Source of the DNA: Protopterus annectens | Taxonomy: Eukaryota; Chordata; Ceratodontiformes; Protopteridae | Length of the DNA: 64,000 nt | Direction of reading: 5' to 3' | Assembly: GCF_019279795.1 (NCBI RefSeq) | Contig: NC_056729.1 | Location: forward strand, 1,867,127,269 to 1,867,191,268 | In this document: positions 10,765-20,733 of the stretch, piece by piece | How the letters are laid out: each line of letters starts with the position of its first letter | How positions within the stretch are numbered: the first letter of the stretch is position 1 | The notes under the pieces: generated by a model | What the model was told of the DNA's origin: nothing | Seen by the model: the letters and a program-made list of their open reading frames with translations, nothing else | Databases searched by the model: none | Program-made: the position numbers and the translations under genes

Positions 10765-13004
10765 ATGTCAGAGGCCCCAAAACCCATTTTTTCCAAGTGC
10801 ACCGAGTGTGGCCATAAGCTTTCACCGGCGGATGGCCACACTCTGTGTGTTCGGTGCCTTGGGGTTGAACACCTGTCCTTTGGGTGTTCTATTTGCGCGG
10901 CGTTCAACCCCAGGGCACTGAAAGAGCGGAGGTCGAAGCTGATCCTGGCGTACTTTTGCCCCTGGATTCGGCCTCCGTTACTCCCGTGGCACCTCCTCAG
11001 CCTTCAGTGGTGGCCACTCCTGCCCCCCTTCCCCCGGCCGGGACTCAAACTCCCACTAAATCACCGGAGGAAAGGGAGACCAAGAGGGAGAAAAGGAGGG
11101 AGAAGCACCACAAGTGACGGGCTGAGGCCTCCGCCTCGGCCCCCCAGCTAAGCGGGCTTCTCCCTCCACGGCTTCCAGGTCCCCTCCTCCTCGGCTCCAA
11201 TCCCCTTGCTTTTCCCCGGGACCCGAGGAGGAGGAGACCCAATCTCCGTCAATGTCATCGAGGCGGCATTCCAGGCCCGCCTCGGTGGCCTCGTCGAGAT
11301 CCACTTACAGCCTTTCTGACGCAGACTTGGACCGGATGATGAGAAGGTTCATCCAGGCCCAGCTGCAGATGGGAGTGCTCTTGCCCCCCCCCCCTTCAGG
11401 GGGGAGCTCGACACCTTTTTTTGCCCCGATAGCTCCTTCTCTGACCCGCTTCCCGGGTTCGGAGCACTCGGAGCCAGGCAGCGTTGGAGCCGGGGGTGGG
11501 TCAGTGCCGACAGTACTGGGTACTTCGGATCCGACCCTGCCTTCGAGTCTGTCGGGTCCTTTGTCGGCTCCGACCTCTCGGAGCCGTGGCCTGAGCTTCG
11601 GATCCGAGGGATTCAGTGTGCCTTCGGCTCCATCCAGGTCGGAACACACGGGTCCTTCGGATCCGACGGCCTCGGCGCCGGTTCCGATCCCTTCATCTGA
11701 TCCGAGTGAGAGTCTGCTTTCAGATCCCAGGGAGAGCGGCTCCCCCTCGGCCTTTGATGCAGTGGAGAGGGCTCTGTCAAGAGCATCTGGACCCCCACTC
11801 CTTGCTTTGGCTCCACCCTGCACTCCCTCTCTGCTGGGTCAGGCTTCCATCACCCAGCCACAGGGACAGCCTGCTTCGATATCCTTGGAACAGGATGTTG
11901 CTGGTGAGACTTCCTCGGACAGTCCCCCCGAGGATGTGCCTCGCAAGCACAAGTGTAAGAGGAGACACGTGGACTCCCCCGAGTCCTTAACAGAGGACAC
12001 GGACTTGGTCACCCCCTGAGGATGTCTCCTTTGGAGATAATGGAAATGCTCAGGATCAGGGGGGGTGGTCTGCCCCCAAGGCTTCCTCCAAGTCCGTGTT
12101 CCTGGAGGCATTCGAAGCAGGCCCATCTACCTCTTGGGTGTCCCCTCTGACCGACCCTCTGGTGGACCTTATCACTACCAGGGCTTGGAAGGACCCGGAC
12201 ACTGTGGAGCCAGTCCCCAAATGCCCGGATAGGATTTTGAGTCCCCCTGCAGACCGGTCCCACTGGAGCAAGGGTCCCCCCGTAGATGCCATGTTGATGG
12301 TGGCAGCCACTAAGAGGGAACTTGCTCAGGAGAGCCCCTCGGTCCATCCACCGAGCAAGGAGTCCCACTTGATGGATCACCTTGGGAAGTGGGTATTTAG
12401 TTCAGCGACCTTCTCAGTAAGGTCCCTGAACTACATGGCACATATCATCAGGATGTAGCGAGATCTTATTAAAGAATACGCTGCTTCCCCCCCAAAGTCC
12501 ATGTCGGCGGAGGACAAGCATTTGTACTCCACTCGTATGGCCACTCTAAGATCTATTTCAAATACCTCTATGCGGCTTTTGTCCCACGCCACAGAGGGAG
12601 CCGCTAGAGCCAGTGGAGCGGGTCTAGTTATGAGACGTCAGGCCTGGCTCCGACATTGTGACTTCGCGGAGCCCTTTAAGGCATCCTTTGCGAATGCCCC
12701 CTTTGATGGTTCTGCCTTGTTTGGCAGGACCATTCGCGAGACACTTGTCCAGAGAGAAAAGGACGGGAAGACGTTGTCTGCTGTCGGAGACTGCTTCTCT
12801 GCTCCCCAGAGTTCCTTCTCCAAGAACCAGAAGGGACAGAAGAAGATGTGGTTCCGGAAATCGCAACATTCCCAGCCTGCTCCGGACAACCAGTCCTTCC
12901 ATGGCAGAGGAGGACAGGGAGTACGCCACCCTAGAGGCAGAGGGGCCCCGAGAAATTTTGGGTCCAGAGAAACCTTCTCTGATCGGCCCACACAGCAGCC
13001 CTGA
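10765..13004 (+). pseudogene. DIRS-B ORF1: Gag-like protein, frameshifted
   Basis: The start is ATG 10765 (MSEAPKPIFSKCTECGHKL). The N-terminus has a Cys/His cluster, CTECG, HTLCVRCLGVEH and CSICAAF, likely a zinc-binding module; DIRS-C has the same spacing. After a frame change near 10920 there is a basic Pro-rich stretch (to 11117). Then comes a Ser/Pro-rich low-complexity region in another frame (11252-12019), and the conserved C-terminal region (12096-13004). The last part is in one frame except for a TAG at 12456-12458. It includes SSATFSVRSLNY, MRRQAWLRH and an Arg/Gly tail (GRGGQGVRHPRGRG). It is presumably the structural RNA-binding protein and is unable to be made whole. Confidence 0.8.
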
Positions 13005-13014
13005 GAGGTTGCCC

Positions 13015-14875
13015 GACTGCCTCGAAGCACCTGGCGGCTTGGGAGTCCATCACGTCAGACCGCTGGGTGCTTCGGATCATATCCAGAGGTTACAAAATCC
13101 CAATGCACCATGTCCCCAGACTCAAGAACCTCCCCTATGTACCACCCGATCAGAGGGAGGCGGCAGCCACAGAAATCCAGCAGCTGCTAGAAAAAAGAGC
13201 CATCCAGCCCGTCCCCGCAGACCAGCTTGGATTAGGGTTTTACCCCAGGTTCTTTCTGGTGCCAAAAAAGACAGGGGACTTGAGACCGATTCTAGACCTT
13301 TCCCTCTTGAACCTGTTGGTAACCAAGGAAAAATTCCGAATGGTCACTCTTCAATCCATTCTCCCCCTCTTGTGGGAGAGTGACTGGATGTGCTCAATAG
13401 ACCTCAAGGATGCGTACTACCACATTTTAATGGACAGATGATCCAGGAGGTTCCTCCGCTTTCGGCTGGGAGCCAGTCACTATCAGTTCAGGGTCCTTCC
13501 CTTTGGTCTCACCACAGCCCCCAGGGTGTTCACCAAAGTTTTAGCAGTGATAGCGGCCCACCTGAGACTCCAGGGAATGCAGGTCTTCCCATACCTGGAC
13601 GACTGGCTCCTGACCGCCCCAACAAGGCATCTACTCTGCTCAGCCAGAGACTACTTTCTCCGCCTAGCTCCCCTATTAGGCATTACGATCAATATGGACA
13701 AATCCTCCCTTGCTCCGACACGAGTGATAGAGTTCATAGGGGCCAAGCTGGATACGAGAAGTCTGCGAGCCTACCTCACTTTGGAACGACTTCAAAACCT
13801 GAGGCTTCATGTGTGGGCCATCCTCCAAACAGAAGCTCCATCAGCGGAATTGGTCCTGAGGGCGCTGGGCTCCATGGTGGCAGCAATAACTCTTCTCCCA
13901 TGCGCTCGACTGCATATGAGGGTACTACAGTGGACCCTTCAAGTACAATGGTCCTTTCAACTTCTCCCCCTCAGTCACCCTATCTCTCTCAGCAAGGTTT
14001 GCAGGAGGGCCCTTTTATGTTGGCTGCAGTCCCCAGACCTCCATACGGGACGTCCCTTCTGCATTCCGCCTCCTCTCGTCACGGTGACCAAGGACGCTTC
14101 TCGCCTCGGGTGGGGGGGGCATTGCTCAGGCAGAACAGTCCAAGGCACGTGGAATGACACAGAGACCTCCCTGCATATCAGTGTTCTGGAGATGAGGGCG
14201 GTGCTGTTGGCATTGCAAGCACTTCAGAACATTCTCCCCGTAGGAACTATTGCAATACAGACGGACAACATGTCTGCCGTCTGGTACATCAACAAACAGG
14301 GGGGAACCAGGTCTTACCCTCTCTGTCGAGAGGCCATGAGGGTGCGGGAATGGGTGATCTCCACCAACCGCTTTCTGATCGCAACACACATTCTGGGACG
14401 GTCCAACATTCTGGCGGACAAACTCAGCCGCACTATTCTTTCCCCTTACGAGTGGTCCCTCAACTCCCAAGTAGCGAAGTGGATTTTTGCCAAATGGGGG
14501 CAACCCTGCTGCGATCTCTTTGCCTCTACCTCAAATATGAAATGCGCCAGCTTCTTCGCTCTGATCCCCCCTCCAGGGGAAGCCCCGAGGGATACTGTAG
14601 TGCATGCTTGGCCACCCGGTCTACTTTATGCCTATCCTCCTCTACCCCTGATGCTAAAGCTCATACAGAAAGCCTCTCGGTTAGGGAGCAGTATGATCCT
14701 CATTGCCCCATTCTGGCTTCGTCAAACTTGGTTCCCTTACCTGTGGTCTCACTTGGTGAATCCTCCTTGGATTCTGGATCCCAGCCCAGATCTAATATCC
14801 CACCCCTTAGGATTACCGACCCCGAATCTGGACAACCTGAAGCTGACAGCTTGGCTGCTCCAGTTCCACTCTTAG
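13015..14875 (+). pseudogene. DIRS-B ORF2: RT, RNase H, methyltransferase-like, one in-frame stop
   Basis: One reading frame covers nearly the whole protein, interrupted only by TGA at 13439-13441 (consistent with CGA decay) just after RT motif A SIDLKDAYYHI. Downstream are FRVLPFGLTTAPRVFTK, catalytic YLDDW (about 13594), RNase H residues (KDAS, LEMRAVLLALQ, IQTDNMSAVWYINKQGG, ADKLSR) and the methyltransferase-like part (CCDLFAS, YAYPPLPLM, ILIAPFW). Compared with DIRS-A about 40 bases are missing near 13030. There is no obvious own ATG near ORF1's end; translation may couple to ORF1. It ends at TAG 14873-14875 inside ORF3. Confidence 0.87.
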
Positions 14876-15890
14876 TCAGGACTCCCGGCATCTCTTCACC
14901 AGTTAAAGCCATCTTGGTGGCAGCGCATAAACCTTCCACTAGGAAAGTTTATTGCAGTAAATGGAAGCACTTTTCCATCTGGGTGGAACATCATAACTTA
15001 GATCCCTTCACTGCCCCATTACCATCCGTGTTGGACTTCCTCACCGGACTTTTCCAGCAAGGTGCTAGCTGTTCGACAGTCAAGGTACAATTGGCGGCCA
15101 TTTCCCATTACCATGTGGGAAATGAAACAGATCCTTTGATGACAGCAAAACTATGCAAAACTTTCCTCAAGGGTACTTTTCTACTCAGGCCCCCTATCAA
15201 GGAAGCTGTATCCCCTTGGGATCTATCCCTAGTCCTTCAAGCCTTGACTGCCCCTCCCTTTGAACCAGCTGCCTCGGCCGAACTTAAATATCTGTCTTGG
15301 AAAACAGCGTTCCTTGTAGCCATCACTTCAGCGAAAAGAGTTTCCGAACATCAGGCCCTTTCTGTGAAACCTCCCTACTTGATCTTTCATCAGGATACAG
15401 TGTACCTCAGTACCAATCCCTCCTTTCTCCCTAAGGTGGCTTCAGAAACCAATATCAATCAGTCCATCAACCTACCAGTTTTCTTTCCTAAGTACCAGAA
15501 TAAAGGAGAATACAAGCTGCATTCCTTAGATGTGCACAGGCAACTGCGATTCTATATTCATAGGACTGCTGGTCACAGGCAATCCGATCAGTTGTTCATT
15601 TCCTTTGCCAAATTCAATCTGGGTAAGGCTGTTTCTAAGGTCACCTTATTATGTTGGATCTCTCAGTGTATTCTTCTAGCCTATGAAACTTCTGGGAGGC
15701 CCGCACCTCAGGGAGTCGTTCCATATCTACTTCTGCCGCCTTTAGATCTAGAGTTCCTTTGGATGATATTTGCTCCGCAGCCACTTGGGCCTCATCTCAT
15801 ACTTTTATCAACCATTATAAACTGGACGTTATTTCCAGAGGGAGAGCATCTTTTGGCACCGCAGTGCTCCGGAACATCCTTCCATGATGG
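14350..15890 (+). pseudogene. DIRS-B ORF3: tyrosine recombinase, frameshifted at catalytic box
   Basis: It opens with MGDLHQPLSD at 14350 and overlaps ORF2 by 526 bases in another frame. The recombinase proper begins near 14890 (STRKVYCSKWKHF) and carries the first Arg in SAKRVSEHQAL (about 15330). Near 15705-15720, exactly where DIRS-A has AHSTRA, a frameshift and substitutions destroy the HxxR box. The remaining homologous end, including HYKLD with the presumed catalytic Tyr (about 15811-15828), lies in another frame. The enzyme cannot be functional. Confidence 0.85.
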
Positions 15891-15921
15891 CCGCCCAAGA
15901 TTTAGGTAGCTGGGGACTCTG

Positions 15922-16023
15922 TCCCAAAGGTTGCTGACAAATGAAGTCCCTACTTCAGATTAAGAAGTTATGTACTCACCATAACTTTCCATCTGAGTAG
16001 GTGACTTCCTTTGTCTGCAACCA
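15922..16023. repeat. DIRS-B internal complementary region
   Basis: The halves join at 15960/15961. CCCTACTTCAGAT is the reverse complement of the left terminus. TAAGAAGTTATG onward is the reverse complement of the right terminus. It therefore reads as a stored copy of the circle junction. Confidence 0.85.
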
Positions 16024-16111
16024 TCCCCCCCTCCTTCCTCCTGACCTTCACAAGTTAGTTCTTGGATGTCTTTCCTTGATCCCTGTCGGGACACCTTTTA
16101 CTGAAGGTATT

Positions 16112-16310
16112 TGTAGAAGGGCAAACTTGATCTGAGGTCATTTGGGGTTGGCAGGGGATTATGGGCGAGGGGAGGAGCTAGGAGCTCGGATCCATAAGCT
16201 GTAAAATAAGTTGCCGGCTTGGATCCGATGTCAGATCCAAGACCCAAAGGTTGCAGACAAATGAAGTCACCTACTCAGATGGAACGTTATGGTGAGAACA
16301 TAACTTCTTA
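16112..16310 (+). repeat. DIRS-B right inverted terminal repeat with extension
   Basis: Bases 16112-16277 pair with 10368-10536 at roughly nine bases in ten by eye. The last ~34 bases (ending CATAACTTCTTA) are the right-end extension, absent from the left arm but copied in the internal region. Confidence 0.85.
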
Positions 16311-17073
16311 TTATCGAACTTCCAAAATATCGAACACCATAAGCTCGAACTTGGAAGTTCGAAATGTGATATTGAAATTTCAGAACAGCAAATTTTTTCC
16401 CAGGGAAAAAATTCACTGTTCCGAGAAACACACACACAACACGAGCACACCAAAAACCTATGTTTAATTTGGGGGGCTGTGCCCCTACTTAAATATACCA
16501 ACTCTGAGATCGCACCACAGTGGAGGAAATAGCGAAGCCATGGAACGGCCCACGGAATTATTGCCCTGGGTAAGAATTCGATGTTCCGTGGCTTCACTAT
16601 TGTTAGCGTTCGTGGTTTCATGTTTGATGAAATGCCATTTGGTATTTTGCATTTTCGTGGTTATGATATCCACCCTTTATCTTACAGACAAACCCAATTT
16701 TGACTACAAATTTTTTTTGCTGTGAATGTACTTACCAGTTGTGAAGAAGAAACAACATTTTATTGTGGAACTATAAACAGCACTTATCTGCTTTGCTCTA
16801 TTAATAATAAAATTGGCATTTTTAAAAAAGTTACGATGCTTCTATTTGTACTCTTATTGTTATTCAGTTTGTTCAGTTTATTTTTAAATAAACTTGAGTT
16901 TGTGAAATTAATCAACTGAGGAAAACGAAGATTACTCACTGGAATTTTTTATCAATGAATTCTTTAATATTTTTTTTTTTTGCCTGGATAGATCTACAAC
17001 ACAAAAAAGATTACCCCACTAGGTGGACTTGGCACCTGCTTATTTCAGTTTAATCAGTTTTGACTTTGGTATC
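16311..17073. other. Short noncoding block with palindromes, DIRS-B to retrovirus
   Basis: No gene is seen. It holds several perfect or near-perfect inverted repeats: CGAACTTCCAA (16315-16325) with TTGGAAGTTCG (16351-16361); AATTTTTTCCC (16391-16401) with GGGAAAAAATT (16403-16413), flanked by GAACAG and CTGTTC; and AATAGCGAAGCCATGGAAC (16528-16546) with its near complement at 16583-16601. The arrangement suggests small nonautonomous elements. The block ends in the GTATC target duplication of the retrovirus. Confidence 0.5.
17069..17073. repeat. Target site duplication GTATC of the retrovirus, left copy
   Basis: It matches GTATC at 30806-30810 immediately outside the other LTR. Confidence 0.8.
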
Positions 17074-17484
17074 TGTCGAAAGATTTTACTCTTCTAACAT
17101 ATTCTGGAAGAATCACACCAAGTTGTTGTAAGCAAGTAAAACAGCTTTATTTTACATGCATGGAGACCTGCTACATGATAGTAGTATGCCAGCAGTCTCG
17201 CTACTTGTACTTTAAGTTCTCCTTATATAGACCCTCCTGCACGTACATACACGTAGCACAGAGGACTTTCATTAAAATTGATAGTTTGATTACTTGTTTT
17301 TACCAGCCAGTACCACAGTTATTCTTGCACCATTAACTTTCTTATCAGCAGTTTAAGATTAACTTCTGCATTCCTCAGTGATCAACATTTTCCAGAACAT
17401 TTCAGTTTGCACGCAGTGAACATTTTTCTGCTTAACCCTTTAAATACAGAATACAAAATATGTTGACTTCAGTATTTTTCCACA
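17074..17484 (-). repeat. 3' LTR
   Basis: 411 bases, on the minus strand starting TGTGGAAAAATACTG and ending CTTTCGACA. It has a TATA-like box (complement of 17222-17229) and an AATAAA polyadenylation signal (complement of 17146-17151) about 75 bases further on. That places R between them. It is identical by eye to 30395-30805. Confidence 0.95.
17146..17151 (-). terminator. LTR polyadenylation signal AATAAA
   Basis: AATAAA on the minus strand within the 3' LTR; the 5' LTR copy is at 30467-30472. Confidence 0.7.
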
Positions 17485-17493
17485 TTTCCCCTT
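17485..17493 (-). promoter_or_regulatory. Polypurine tract
   Basis: The minus strand reads AAGGGGAAA directly next to the 3' LTR, the usual primer for plus-strand DNA synthesis. Confidence 0.75.
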
Positions 17494-17517
17494 ACAACAT
17501 TTTGTATACTGTTTATT

Positions 17518-18918
17518 TTACACAATCCCAGATACGTTGTATACCTTCTCATAATCAGAGAAATATGCTTTTGTAGCATTGGCAGAGATAACCTTCGATA
17601 TTATCATTTTGATACATGGTATGCAACAGCAGCCAAGCAGCAAAAATATGATTGCACCAACACATACAGCAATTAAAATGTTCATCAACACAGAACCCCA
17701 GTTTCCAAACAGATTTTGGAAAAAGTCAGTCAAGGGGTTTGGACCAGGTTTAGTCAGTTCAGAAACTTGTTGAATTATTTCAAGATGGCTCTGAATCGCG
17801 TGCTCGTTATCAGGAATGAACGAGCAGCACTCCTCGTGTATCAGAGCGCAAGTACCTCCTTTCGCCGCTAGGGTGAAATCGAGCCATACGGTTCTGCAAC
17901 ACTACTGTTCTCATCGCCGTTAATTCGTCCGTCACCAATTCTAGCGCTGAAAATGTCGCATTACTCAGAGTCTCTAACAGTTTTGACAATTTTCTCAGTT
18001 CCCAGATGGATTTTACTGTCCCATATGCTGGCAAAATACCAGCCCAAGCAATTACATCATCGCCTAAGTCCATATGTGAGAGTCCTTTGCTGCTGACGTG
18101 TGCCAAGTCATGGTGATAAATCCATGACGCATCAATGTTACCTACGGGATTAATAGGTTTATTAAGAGAACGTGCATTTCGTATTTTACCATGAGGCAAT
18201 GCATTTGCGTGTCTGATAGCTGGTATCAGATATCCCAAAAAACAACTTCCTGACCAGCCATATGGTAACCATTTATATGCTTTCCTACCACAAATAAAAT
18301 AACAGTCATTTGTTTTGATGGTAATATTGGTTGCAAATTCATAACTCCCATTTGGCTTTAACCTTTTAAATAACAGGCCATATACATACAGCATTTTTTC
18401 AACAAAACTAATATCATTTACATTGATGTCTTTTTTTATAGCTCCAAACTTGGTCTCACACTGCCCTTCTAGGGTACAATTATGAACTATTGTCAAATTA
18501 CATTGGCTCAGCCCCACCTTAACTTTTCCAATCTTTTGAAAACACACTGTTCCGTTTGGCCCAGAAGAGGCAGCGCCACCTTGTCTCTCAGTGGTACTTC
18601 TGTGGTTTCAAACAACAAACTATTCCAAGTATCATTTATTCCCAGAGGGGCTGTCCCTAACATTAAGCCACTATGTACAGTAGGTATTGCAGTACATACC
18701 CAACAATTTGAGACATTCATTGAGGATGCATATGCATATTTAATCGCTTGATATGTATTAAAGTTTGGATGCCAGCTGGTGTGTTTGTCTCTTTTTGAAT
18801 GGCTAGCTTCATTAAAAGACAGAAATGTCCAAAACAGAAATATTACAATCACAATAGTTATAAACAATAAAACATTGTAATAGAACCATTTTCTCTTATT
18901 CTCATTATTGTCCTTCAT
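17518..18918 (-). pseudogene. env: Retroviral env, broken
   Basis: The frame starting at 18918 has a hydrophobic signal or leader segment (about residues 14-33). It also carries the surface-unit motif CWVC (about 18690), typical of gamma-type envelopes. A frame change near 18530 leads into 18547-17810, with Asn-glycosylation sites (NLT, NCT, NGS) and the start of the transmembrane subunit (heptad-like LSKLLETLSNATFSALELV). A frameshift near 17875 follows. The next frame carries a CX6CC motif (CALIHEECC, about 17840), and a further part (17733-17518) holds the membrane anchor and a Cys-rich tail. No clear furin site was seen. The fragments are only described; the protein cannot be made as it stands. 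Confidence 0.8.
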
Positions 18919-20419
18919 GATTGCTGCTGTCTGTTTGTTCCTCAGGGGAACTCAAGTCTTTATTTAACTGAAAATGTCTTACGATTTTGCAGTGCGTTAG
19001 GTGGATCCATGAGGACCTTTCTTTAATCCGAACTGCTGTTGGAGTTGCGATTAGCACCTGGTAGGGGCCCTCCCATTTGGGGGATGCCCAAATCTTGCGT
19101 TTATTATTTTGATCCAGACCCACTCACGGGTCTGATTTCCGTGATCTTGTCGCCTCTTGAACCTGAAAAACAATAATTCGTTAAACAGCTGTTAGTATTG
19201 GTCAGCATTTTCCTCATGTACTCAGCTATCTCCTCACCCCTCACGTTCCGCAGGCAACAAGTTTTGCCACTGCGGGCGTAATAAGGTCTCCCATACAACA
19301 ACTCAAATGGGGTGACTCCTTTTGAGGTGGGAGTTGTCGCATGGAAAGGAGGGCTAGAGGTAGACAGGTAATCCAAGACTGATGTGTCTCGCCATGAGTT
19401 TTCTCAACTTGCCTTTTAGAATGCCGTTATGGCGTTCCACCAACCCTGCTGACTGTGGGTGGTAGGCACAATGGTGTTTCAATTCAATTTGGAAAACTGT
19501 AGACAGTTTCTGTATGATCTGATTGACAAAATGCGTGCGTTGTCAGAGTAGATGCGTGTAGGAAGTCCAAAGTGCGGACGATGTGATTGACCAAAATTTT
19601 AGCCACTGATTGAGCATCTGGATGTGTCACGGAAAAGCCTCAACCCACTTAGTAAATGCATCTACTATTACTAACACAAACTTCTTTAGTTGTGCCGGGT
19701 CAATTCGATGAAGTCCATACATATTGTATGAAAAGGATAGGGGTGTTGGAAATGATGCCGGAGCAACTCTGACCCTCCCGTGGTATTTAGCACATACTAT
19801 GCAGGATAGACAAAAAGCGTTTTGCATATGCAATGAAACCCTTGGTCCAAAAGGTAAGGTGGATAATTCTAACCATAGCTGCAGGGCCCAGATGGGAAGG
19901 GCCATGCACAACTAGTGCTGCATACCTAAAAAGATTAGCAGGCAAAACATATTTATTATCCGGTCCCACATAGATTCCTTTGTTCTGCCTAACACCATAC
20001 CTAGTCCAGCGTTGTTTTTCCTGTACTGTGCTAAGTTCCTGCATGACTTGTAAGGTTTGCAAATCAAACTTATCTGTTGGTTGTAATTCTGTAGGTGTGG
20101 TTTCAAGTGAAAAGGTACTGGACATAGCTGCCTCTTTGGCTGCTTTGTCTGCTAGGGCATTACCAAGTGATACCGGGTCCTTAGCACGGGTATGAGCAGC
20201 GCATTTACAGATGGCCAAACCCGTGGCCGTTGGACGGCTTGTAGTAATTCAAGGATTAGTTCTTTGTGCATGATGTCTTTCCCCGAGGTTGTAACCATCC
20301 CCCTATTTTTCCATTGCTGAGCAAACACATGTACCGTAGAGAAGGCATATTGACTATCCGTATAGATAGTGACATTCCTGTCCTCCGAAAGGAGACATGC
20401 CCTTGTCACAGCAATCAGA
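18905..20419 (-). pseudogene. pol: Retroviral pol, 3' half: RNase H end and integrase, broken
   Basis: The minus strand enters from DIRS-C at 20419 in RNase H (VTIYTDSQYAF, about 20375-20345) and continues with ADKAAKEAA (about 20130). The integrase N-terminal zinc region (HGPSHLG) lies near 19880. Core fragments follow (VDAFTKWVEAFP at about 19660-19627, then TPFELLYGRPYY near 19310), and the C-terminal domain has WEGPYQVLIATPTAVRI (about 19075-19025). These lie in at least four frames, so integrase is dead. The end overlaps the env start by 14 bases in a different frame, as is common in gammaretroviruses. Confidence 0.88.
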
Positions 20420-20589
20420 TGTTCTTCATCTCACATTGCTGCAGTCCTTACACTTGGGTAGTCCGCTGTCCTCGGTCGGCCCGAATATCAAAGTATAAGG
20501 CTGACGTCGGTCAAGGCGCATTTGACTGACATCAGGACGTCAGGGTACAAATGCGCATGACCGACGTCATATCCTCAGTCTTTTTTGCC
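20420..20589 (+). repeat. DIRS-C left inverted terminal repeat with nested palindromes
   Basis: It mirrors 25709-25865 almost perfectly. Inside it, TGACGTCGGTCAAGGCG onward (20502-20524) is the near-complement of 20548-20569, which ends CCGACGTCA. The loop contains a smaller palindrome, CTGACATCAGGACGTCAG. Several GACGTC cores resemble CRE/ATF sites, so the repeat may act as a promoter region. Confidence 0.85.
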
Positions 20590-20733
20590 GCATGGTCCGA
20601 TGCAGAAGCAGCGTTGCAAGTGCCATTCGGCGTTCTGAAATTTTTCGAATTCGGAGTTTCAGACCGAGTCAAAGTTGGCTAAGTACCCCGTTGGGGAATA
20701 TTTTAGTTTTTTCTTGCCTCAGTGGTTTACCGG

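Larger units (their letters stand above)
10368..16310 (+). mobile_element. DIRS-type retrotransposon B, full length
   Basis: A complete 5.94-kb DIRS layout: left ITR, Gag-like ORF1, RT/RH/MT ORF2, overlapping recombinase ORF3, internal complementary region, right ITR with extension. Both termini are set by the internal region at 15922-16023, which joins the reverse complement of the left start (ATCTGAAGTAGGG) to that of the right end (CATAACTTCTTA). No target duplication is seen, as expected for DIRS. The terminal arms differ at several positions and all three ORFs are damaged, so this is an older, dead copy. Confidence 0.92.

Noticed and set aside
11305-11823. Minus-strand 172-codon frame
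   Set aside because: Shadow of the Ser/Pro-rich, GC-rich DIRS-B ORF1; composition only.
13390-14157. A separate 255-codon protein in DIRS-B
   Set aside because: It is the alternative frame of the RT and RNase H region with no domain of its own; only the later overlap (from 14350) continues into the recombinase.
17069-17073. GTATC as a chance match instead of a target duplication
   Set aside because: Kept as a true duplication: it borders both LTRs exactly, although GTATC is also the start of every minisatellite monomer on the right, so the evidence is a little weaker than its exactness suggests.
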